From an uncultured Alistipes sp. (GTDB taxonomy: Bacteria > Bacteroidota > Bacteroidia > Bacteroidales > Rikenellaceae): a stretch of DNA of 11,214 nt. The translations under genes and the position numbers were made by a program. The notes beneath the pieces were generated by a model, which did not search any database, had not been told where the DNA came from, and saw only the letters and a list, made by a program, of their open reading frames with translations. This document shows positions 5,474-11,214 of the stretch, piece after piece. Position 1 is the first letter of the stretch. Every line of letters begins with the position of its first letter. The stretch is taken from assembly GCA_947174295.1 (NCBI GenBank), contig CAMWIG010000050.1, positions 1 through 11,214 of the forward strand, written 5' to 3'.

Positions 5474-8400
5474 ATGAAGAGATATTTTTTGCCTGTAATC
5501 GTGTTGCTGTGCCTCTGCGTGCCGTTGTCGGCTTCGGCCGACGAAGTTTCGGTCAGAACCGTGACCGGCACGGTCAGGGACACCAAAGGTCAGCCGCTGG
5601 TCGGAGTGGCCGTAGTCGTGGAGGACTCTCCGCTGACGGGTACGTCGTCCGACATCGACGGTAATTTCACGCTGCGCGGAGTGCCGGCCGATGCCGTGCT
5701 TCTCTTTTCGTCGCTGGGCTACGTTTCGCAGAGGGTGCCCGTCGACGACGACCGCATACGCTACACCGTGACGCTTGCCGAGGACTCGACGCTTATGGAC
5801 GATGTCGTAGTGGTGGGGTACGCCTCGCAGAAAAAGGTCAATCTTACCGGGTCTGTCTCGTCGGTCAGCGTCGGTGCGCTCGAAGACCGCCCGATAGTGA
5901 ATGCGACCAATGCGCTCGCCGGTCTGGCTGCCGGTCTGACGGTGACCAACAGCGGCGGCAATACGCCGGGATACGAGTCGCAGAACATACGGATACGCGG
6001 TCAGGGCACGTTGAACGATGCGAGCCCTCTGGTGGTGGTCGACGGCATGATAGGTTTGTCGATAAGCGACGTGAATCCACAGGATATCGAGAGCATATCG
6101 GTGTTGAAGGATGCTTCGTCGTCGGCCATCTACGGTTCTCGCGCAGCTAACGGCGTGATTCTCATTACGACCAAAAACGGAGCGGAGAGTGCTCCGAGAA
6201 TCACGTACAGCGGCAACGTGTCGTTCGAGACGGTGGCCAAACGGCTTAACCTCGTGACCGACTACGCTTCGTTCATGGAGATTCAGAATGCCGGACTCGA
6301 AGCCAACGGTCAGGCGCCCCGTTTCTCGCAGGAGAAGATCGACGAGTGGCGCAACGACGCCGGCCGCAATCCGACCGTATATCCCAATACCGACTGGCAG
6401 GACCATATCTACCGCAATCCATCGGTCGTGCAGAACCATACGCTGTCGATTACGGGCGGTTCGAAGACCGTGCGCTACAATCTCTCGATGGGCTACGTCA
6501 ACAATCCGGGAATGATTTACAACACCGAGTACGAGCGCTACCAGCTGCGCTCCAACGTCGAGGTGAGCATCAAGCCGTGGCTGACGGTCGGCACCAATCT
6601 GTTCGGATACATCGACACCAACAACCCCTCGGCGTCGAATGCCGCGGCCGGCGGCGACGTGATTTTCGGTTCGGGGGCCTTCAATACCGTGCCGGGAATG
6701 ACCCTCTACGACCCTGCGACGGGTCTCTACGGAGGTGTGCAGAACCCCGAGGAGGAGAATGTCAGCAACTTCAACCCCTACCGCCGCCAGTGGTTCTACA
6801 AGGACGAGTTTCCGACCCGCACCACGCGCACCGTCGCCAAACTATATGCACGGCTCAATCCCGTGAAGGGGCTGACGCTCGAAGGATCGTTCGCCTACAA
6901 CTACTGGCATCGCCGCGAAGAGCTGCATCTCTGCGACCGCGACCTCTACCGTTTCACTATGGACGGCCCGGTTCTGCTGCGCGAGGGAGTCGTGCGCACC
7001 TATATTCGCCGCTACAACTATGCCGATACCTTCCGCAATTCCGACATCACGGCCCGCTACGAGTTCAAGGCCGGCCGGCTCGAAGCCTCTTTCATGGTCG
7101 GTGCGAGCCAGGAGTACGACCGCTACGAAACCGAAAATTTCATGAAGTACGACCTTATCGACGACTCGCTCACGTCGCTCGACGGCGCCGCGACGAACGG
7201 CCCGGTCGGCGGCAACTACACCGAGTGGGCCATGCGTTCCTATTTCGGCCGCATGAATCTCAATTGGGACGATCGCTATCTGTTGGAGTTCAACTTCCGC
7301 GCCGACGGCTCGTCGAAGTTCGCACCGCATGCGCGCTGGGGCTACTTCCCCTCGGTGTCGGTCGGCTGGCGCATCACGGAGGAGGGATTCATGAAGGGCA
7401 GCCGCACGTGGCTCGACCTGCTGAAAGTGCGCGCATCATACGGTACGCTCGGCAACAACGCCACGACGGGCTACTACATGTATCAGTCGCTCTACTCGAC
7501 GACGAACTACGTCCTCAACAACGGCATCGCCGGCGGAATATCCCAGACGTCGCTTTCGAATCCCAACCTGACGTGGGAGAAGACACGCATGCTCGACGTC
7601 GGAGTCGACTTCGCCCTGCTCGGCAGCCGTCTCGCCGGTTCGTTCGACTGGTTCGACAAGAACACCGAGGGCATCCTCATCTCGCTGCCCGTGCCCTTGG
7701 AGCACGGAACGAGCATAGTGCCCAATCAGAATGCGGGTGCGGTGAACAACCGCGGTTTCGAGGTGACGCTCGACTGGCACGATCGTGCGGGCGGCGTCTC
7801 CTACGATGTCGGATTCAACATTGGTTATGTGCGTAACCGCGTCACGCGGTTCCAGGGCGACGTGTCGTCGATAAACGGCGTCTACAAGACTCAGGAGGGG
7901 CGCCCGATAGACCAGCTCTATCTTATGACCGTCGACCGCATCGTCCGCGACGAGAAGGATTTGGCCTACGTGCAGTCGCTCGTCGATGCCAATCCCGACT
8001 ATTTCGCCACCTTCCAGCGTCCCGAGCTGGGCGACTTCCTCTATGCCGATGCCAACGGCGACGGTTCGCTGGACAACGACGACCGTGTGGAGATAGGTCA
8101 CGGTACGGCGCCGGCGCTGACATACGGCGCGCATCTGGGCCTGAGCTGGAAGAACTTCGATTTCAGCATTCTGTTGCAGGGAGTCGGCAGCCATCCGGTC
8201 TACTACAACAATCAGGCGTTCCGTTTCGTGACCGTCATGGGTCAGTCGCTCAACAAGGACATCACCGACAATGCGTGGACCGAGACGAATCGCTACGGCT
8301 CGAAATATCCGCGGCTTCGCAACAGCTCCGATTCGCGCAACAACATCGCCAGCGATGCTTTCGTGCACAATGCGGCCTATCTGCGATGCAAGAATATCCA

Positions 8401-8584
8401 GCTTGGCTACACCTTGCCCAAACGCATCTCCCGCAAGTTCCGCGTCGAACATCTGAAAATCTATGCCAGCATCGACAACCTCTTTACGGTGACCGATTTT
8501 CCTGGCTTCGACCCCGAAATCGCGGCCAATGTCGGTTATCCGGCTACGCGCCAATACTCCTTGGGAGTCAACATAACGTTCTAA
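5474..8584 (+). CDS. SusC/RagA-like TonB-dependent outer-membrane transporter
   Basis: A 1036-residue protein of normal SusC length. The ATG at 5474 starts MKRYFLPVIV and gives a proper signal peptide, probably cleaved after SASA near residue 22; the frame stays open upstream but without a sensible start. A carboxypeptidase-regulatory-like domain covers about 28-103 (TGTVRDTKGQPLVGV, DGNFTL). The TonB-box region is MDDVVVVGYA at 108-117. The plug spans about 120-235 and contains the family hallmarks VVVDGMIG and SISVLKDASSSAIYGSRAANGVILITTK-type sequence. The rest is a 22-strand-type barrel ending in a terminal Phe. A DANGDGSLDNDD calcium-binding-like loop lies at 859-870. The protein would import a ligand captured by the SusD partner encoded 9 bp downstream, driven by TonB. 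The ligand cannot be read from the sequence. No hydrolase, ECF sigma factor, anti-sigma factor or hybrid sensor is adjacent. Confidence 0.97.
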   Translation: MKRYFLPVIVLLCLCVPLSASADEVSVRTVTGTVRDTKGQPLVGVAVVVEDSPLTGTSSDIDGNFTLRGVPADAVLLFSSLGYVSQRVPVDDDRIRYTVTLAEDSTLMDDVVVVGYASQKKVNLTGSVSSVSVGALEDRPIVNATNALAGLAAGLTVTNSGGNTPGYESQNIRIRGQGTLNDASPLVVVDGMIGLSISDVNPQDIESISVLKDASSSAIYGSRAANGVILITTKNGAESAPRITYSGNVSFETVAKRLNLVTDYASFMEIQNAGLEANGQAPRFSQEKIDEWRNDAGRNPTVYPNTDWQDHIYRNPSVVQNHTLSITGGSKTVRYNLSMGYVNNPGMIYNTEYERYQLRSNVEVSIKPWLTVGTNLFGYIDTNNPSASNAAAGGDVIFGSGAFNTVPGMTLYDPATGLYGGVQNPEEENVSNFNPYRRQWFYKDEFPTRTTRTVAKLYARLNPVKGLTLEGSFAYNYWHRREELHLCDRDLYRFTMDGPVLLREGVVRTYIRRYNYADTFRNSDITARYEFKAGRLEASFMVGASQEYDRYETENFMKYDLIDDSLTSLDGAATNGPVGGNYTEWAMRSYFGRMNLNWDDRYLLEFNFRADGSSKFAPHARWGYFPSVSVGWRITEEGFMKGSRTWLDLLKVRASYGTLGNNATTGYYMYQSLYSTTNYVLNNGIAGGISQTSLSNPNLTWEKTRMLDVGVDFALLGSRLAGSFDWFDKNTEGILISLPVPLEHGTSIVPNQNAGAVNNRGFEVTLDWHDRAGGVSYDVGFNIGYVRNRVTRFQGDVSSINGVYKTQEGRPIDQLYLMTVDRIVRDEKDLAYVQSLVDANPDYFATFQRPELGDFLYADANGDGSLDNDDRVEIGHGTAPALTYGAHLGLSWKNFDFSILLQGVGSHPVYYNNQAFRFVTVMGQSLNKDITDNAWTETNRYGSKYPRLRNSSDSRNNIASDAFVHNAAYLRCKNIQLGYTLPKRISRKFRVEHLKIYASIDNLFTVTDFPGFDPEIAANVGYPATRQYSLGVNITF

Positions 8585-8593
8585 CTCAGGATT

Positions 8594-10345
8594 ATGAATA
8601 CCATGAATCGAAAATATCTCGTTATAGGCAGCCTCGCCGCATGCGCACTGTCGTTTGGCGGCTGCGAAAAACTCGACTATTTCCCGGCCGACCAGCTTTC
8701 GGACGCCACCGTATGGAAAACCGAAGCCCATGCCAAGCAGGCGGCTATGGGAATGTACGCCGCCATGAGAGCGCCCTGGTGCTTCGGCATGGAGTTCACA
8801 TTCGACATGTGCACCGACCTGGCCGACGGAACGTCGCCGTGGTCCGACGTCTCGCGCGGCACGTCGTTCTCGTCGAACAGCTCCGGCGTGCAGAACCACT
8901 GGCAGCACCTCTACGAACTGGTGCACCGCACTAATACCGTCATCCGCAAGGCGGCGACGATGCCCGTCGACCGCGAGATCATCGACCGCGTGACGGGCGA
9001 GGCGAAGTTCCTGCGCGCGATGGCCTATTTCCGCATGCTCAACTGCTGGGGCGGAGTGCCGTACTACGACGAGACGTGCGACATCAACCAGTCGTTCGCC
9101 TCCCTGTCGGCGCCGCGCAGCACGGCCGAAGAGATTCGCGGGCACGTGCTCGACGATTTGAAGGATGCGATAGCCAAACTTCCCGTCGCATGGGAGTCGG
9201 GCGACTACGGCCGGGCGACGAGGGGTGCGGCCTACGCTCTGCGCGGCAAGGTCTACCTCTTCGCCGGCGAGTGGGAGAAGGCCGCAGCCGACTTCGATGA
9301 GATAGTCTACGACCGGCACGCGAGCTACGGCTATGCTTTGCACGACGATTACGAGGATCTGTTCCGGCTCTACAACGGCAGGCACAGCGACGAGATGATT
9401 TTCTCGATACAGTCGATCGACGGCAATGTCGCCGGCTATGCGCTCGACATAGTGTCGTATTTCGGCAACAAGTCCACCATGCGGCTCATTGCGAGCAACC
9501 TCATCGTGCCGTCGACGACGCTGGTCGACATGTATGAGAATCCCGACGGCTCGCCGTTCGACTGGGACGACGTTTTCCCGGGATTCACCGAGGGCGATTC
9601 GCAGTTCCGCCGCCGACTGATGAGTGTGGCCATAGACCAGGGTTCGACCGAAATCGTCGACCTGCTGGACTGCGACACCGCGCGCGTGGCGAATGCCTAC
9701 CGGCATCGTGACCCGCGGTTGTGCTGGAACGTTATAACGCCCTATTCGCACTATCTGGGCACCGATGCGGGTTCGCAGCCCCGCGACAAGGAGTTCGTGC
9801 TGGCCGATGCGACGAAGGGAGGCTCGCCGATGGAGGCTTTCGCCTTCATGCGCAACTCCGAGGGGTGGAACTCCTATTTCTGGCGCAAGTGGATTCCGAC
9901 GGGCAACCTCGACGGCTATTGGGGCGAGTACACGCGTACTCCCTACGAGTTTCCGCTCATACGTCTGGCCGACGTGCTGCTGATGCTTGCCGAAGCCTAT
10001 AACGAGCTCGGCGAGACGGACAAGGCGGTGGCCGAAGTGAACAAGGTCCGCGCCCGCGTCGGGATGCCGGAGCTGAATTCCGGCCCGGTGTGGCTCGAAG
10101 CCGGCGACAAGGATGAGGTTGCGCGCCGCATACGCAACGAACGCGCCTACGAACTCGTCGGCGAGGGGCAGCGCTATTGGGATATCCGCCGCTGGGGCAT
10201 GCTTGGCGCGACCGTGCGCAATGCGACGGACATCTTCGGCGATCTGATGTACGAACGCGCCTATATGCCGCGCCACGAGACGTGGCCGATTCCGCTCGTG
10301 GAGCTGGACCGCAACCGCAATCTGGTGCAGAACGAGTGGTGGTAG
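8594..10345 (+). CDS. SusD/RagB-like nutrient-binding outer-membrane lipoprotein
   Basis: A 583-residue protein with a lipoprotein signal ending at Cys24 (SFGGC), followed by EKLDYFPADQLSDATVWKTE, the typical SusD beginning. The family order is clear: an N-terminal region with LYELVHRTNTVIRKA near residue 110, then GEAKFLRAMAYF near 135-147, and TPR-like helices including ARGAAYALRGKVYLFAGEW-type sequence near 210-230. The C-terminal part has FPLIRLADVLLMLAEAYNELG near 453-473, RNERAYELVGEGQRYWDIRRWG near 514-535 and a closing WPIPLVELDRNRNLVQN. SusD proteins cap the SusC channel and bind ligand on the cell surface. The gene follows susC by 9 bp and is surely co-transcribed. An ATG at 8603 (Met4) is an alternative start. 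The two residues after the lipid-linked cysteine (Glu-Lys) are only weakly like a surface-export signal. The ligand is unknown. Confidence 0.97.
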   Translation: MNTMNRKYLVIGSLAACALSFGGCEKLDYFPADQLSDATVWKTEAHAKQAAMGMYAAMRAPWCFGMEFTFDMCTDLADGTSPWSDVSRGTSFSSNSSGVQNHWQHLYELVHRTNTVIRKAATMPVDREIIDRVTGEAKFLRAMAYFRMLNCWGGVPYYDETCDINQSFASLSAPRSTAEEIRGHVLDDLKDAIAKLPVAWESGDYGRATRGAAYALRGKVYLFAGEWEKAAADFDEIVYDRHASYGYALHDDYEDLFRLYNGRHSDEMIFSIQSIDGNVAGYALDIVSYFGNKSTMRLIASNLIVPSTTLVDMYENPDGSPFDWDDVFPGFTEGDSQFRRRLMSVAIDQGSTEIVDLLDCDTARVANAYRHRDPRLCWNVITPYSHYLGTDAGSQPRDKEFVLADATKGGSPMEAFAFMRNSEGWNSYFWRKWIPTGNLDGYWGEYTRTPYEFPLIRLADVLLMLAEAYNELGETDKAVAEVNKVRARVGMPELNSGPVWLEAGDKDEVARRIRNERAYELVGEGQRYWDIRRWGMLGATVRNATDIFGDLMYERAYMPRHETWPIPLVELDRNRNLVQNEWW

Positions 10346-10381
10346 CCGCTGCCGCCGGATATTATTTTCGCCGCCGTGCGC

Positions 10382-10410
10382 TGTTTTTTATGCGGAATTT
10401 AGTATATTTG
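10382..10410 (+). promoter_or_regulatory. Candidate promoter of the nitrilase-family gene
   Basis: TATATTTG at 10403-10410 is a perfect Bacteroidetes TAnnTTTG -7 element. The -33 region around 10382-10386 (TGTTT) is a poor match to TTTG. Transcription would start about 12 nucleotides before the ATG at 10429. The preceding 83-bp gap after the SusD-like gene contains no convincing GC-rich hairpin, so some read-through from susCD cannot be excluded. The promoter implies that the nitrilase is a separate transcription unit. Confidence 0.5.
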
Positions 10411-10428
10411 TGTTAAACAAACAGTGCA

Positions 10429-11190
10429 ATGAAAATAGATATTACAATATGTCAGGTCGATATGGAGTGGGAGCAGACCGCCCGCAACCTCGAACGTATC
10501 GAACCTTTGGTCGCGTCGGCTCCGGGCGACGTGGTCGTTCTTCCCGAGATGTTCGCCACGGGCTTCAAGCTGCGTCCGGCGGTCGTGGCCGAGCCTATGG
10601 ACGGACAGGTCGTCACCGCCATGCGCCGCTGGGCGCGCGACTACGGAAAGGCCGTCGTCGGCAGTGTGGTGATATCCGAGGAGGGCAGGTTCCGCAACCG
10701 GCAGTTCTTCGTCGAGCCTTCGGGCAAGATGTCGTGGTATGACAAGCGGCATCTGTTCCGTCCCGGCGGCGAGGGGCGCGACTATACGCCGGGCGACCGC
10801 CGCGTGGTGGTGGAGTACAAGGGTTTCCGCTTCCTGCTTTTGGTCTGCTACGATTTGCGCTTCCCCGTGTGGAGCCGCAACCGCGGCGACTACGACGCCA
10901 TCATCTATTGTGCCTCGTGGGACAACAAGCGCCGCGATGCGTGGTGTGCGCTGCTGCGGGCGCGGGCGATAGAGAACCAGTGCTACGTCGTAGGCGTGAA
11001 CCGCATAGGCACCGACCCCGACGCCGTCTACATCGGCGATTCGATGGTCTTCGACTACATGGGCCGCACTCTGGCCAACGCCGAGAGCGGCGAGTGGACG
11101 ATGACCGTCACGCTCGACCTCGAAGCACAGAACCGATTCAAGGAGTCGTTGCCGGCATGGATGGATGCCGACGTTTTCGAGTTTAAATAA
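10429..11190 (+). CDS. Nitrilase-superfamily omega-amidase (YafV/Nit2-like)
   Basis: A 253-residue cytosolic protein covering one complete carbon-nitrogen hydrolase domain. The catalytic triad is visible: Glu40 in LPEMFATGF, Lys106 in YDKRHLF, and Cys140 in VCYDLRFPVWSRN. The wording around these residues (EMFATGF, DKRHLFRPGGE, CYDLRFPVWSRN) is that of the YafV/Nit2-like branch. Such enzymes hydrolyse the omega-amide of 2-oxoglutaramate and related 2-oxo acids, in metabolite repair and clean-up after glutamine transaminase reactions. It has its own -7 element and no obvious link to the SusCD pair. A general carbon-nitrogen hydrolase with another amide substrate remains possible. The stop codon is at 11188-11190, with no clear terminator in the 24 bases left. 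Confidence 0.93.
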   Translation: MKIDITICQVDMEWEQTARNLERIEPLVASAPGDVVVLPEMFATGFKLRPAVVAEPMDGQVVTAMRRWARDYGKAVVGSVVISEEGRFRNRQFFVEPSGKMSWYDKRHLFRPGGEGRDYTPGDRRVVVEYKGFRFLLLVCYDLRFPVWSRNRGDYDAIIYCASWDNKRRDAWCALLRARAIENQCYVVGVNRIGTDPDAVYIGDSMVFDYMGRTLANAESGEWTMTVTLDLEAQNRFKESLPAWMDADVFEFK

Positions 11191-11214
11191 ATCCTTAAAG
11201 CATATGTTCGAATC

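Noticed and set aside
5469..5477. Two-codon ATG-AAA-TGA frame whose stop overlaps the susC start codon
   Set aside because: It could in principle couple translation, but such a short motif arises easily by chance in an AT-rich start region and there is no further support.
7436..10276. Very long minus-strand open frame of 946 codons opposite susC and susD
   Set aside because: It spans two well-defined plus-strand genes and has no recognisable domain. Length alone reflects GC-rich codon use on the coding strand.
10346..10402. Intrinsic terminator after the SusD-like gene
   Set aside because: The gap has GC-rich runs and a T-run at 10384-10389, but the GC-rich parts do not pair into a convincing stem.
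11204..11214. ATG-TTC-GAA at the right edge as the start of another gene
   Set aside because: It lies 13 bp after the nitrilase stop and may be a real start, but three codons are too few to support a call.

Overview
The window looks like chromosomal DNA from a fairly GC-rich member of the Bacteroidales, most like Alistipes or another Rikenellaceae. The evidence is a SusC/SusD pair, Bacteroidetes-type TAnnTTTG -7 promoter elements, no clear Shine-Dalgarno sequences, and a GC content clearly above that of typical Bacteroides. The genus is an inference. Coding density is high. I see no RNA gene, insertion sequence, CRISPR array or integrase.

Left half (1-5118, minus strand, read from right to left): a tight five-gene cluster that looks like one operon. 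It begins with a membrane polyferredoxin that joins a NapH-like part to a NapG-like part through an internal twin-arginine signal. Next comes an aldo/keto reductase (AKR) with two C-terminal [4Fe-4S] motifs, a Tat signal and a lipobox. The third gene is a second ferredoxin-type AKR without a signal peptide and lacking the catalytic lysine. The fourth is a small DUF1893 protein with an unusual cysteine-rich tail, and the fifth is a DUF362 protein with a probable lipoprotein signal, cut by the window edge. Gaps between the first four genes are only 11-14 bp. My reading is an electron-transfer and reductase module that sends electrons, perhaps from quinol, across the inner membrane to exported iron-sulfur reductases. 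The substrate is unknown.

Centre (5119-5473): a divergent regulatory region of about 355 bp. It holds a good Bacteroidetes-type promoter for the minus-strand operon, a weaker candidate for susC, a 21-bp tandem repeat, and two 15-bp palindromes whose centres lie 40 bp apart.

Right half (5474-11190, plus strand): a SusC-like TonB-dependent transporter and its SusD-like surface lipoprotein, 9 bp apart, with no glycoside hydrolase or other degradative enzyme beside them. After an 83-bp gap carrying a -7 element comes a YafV/Nit2-like omega-amidase of the nitrilase superfamily, probably a separate housekeeping transcription unit.

The most interesting hypothesis is that the SusCD pair and the divergent Fe-S/AKR operon work together. 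SusCD would bring a ligand into the periplasm, where the exported AKR, fed by the NapHG-like fusion, would reduce it. This rests on gene arrangement and domain content only.
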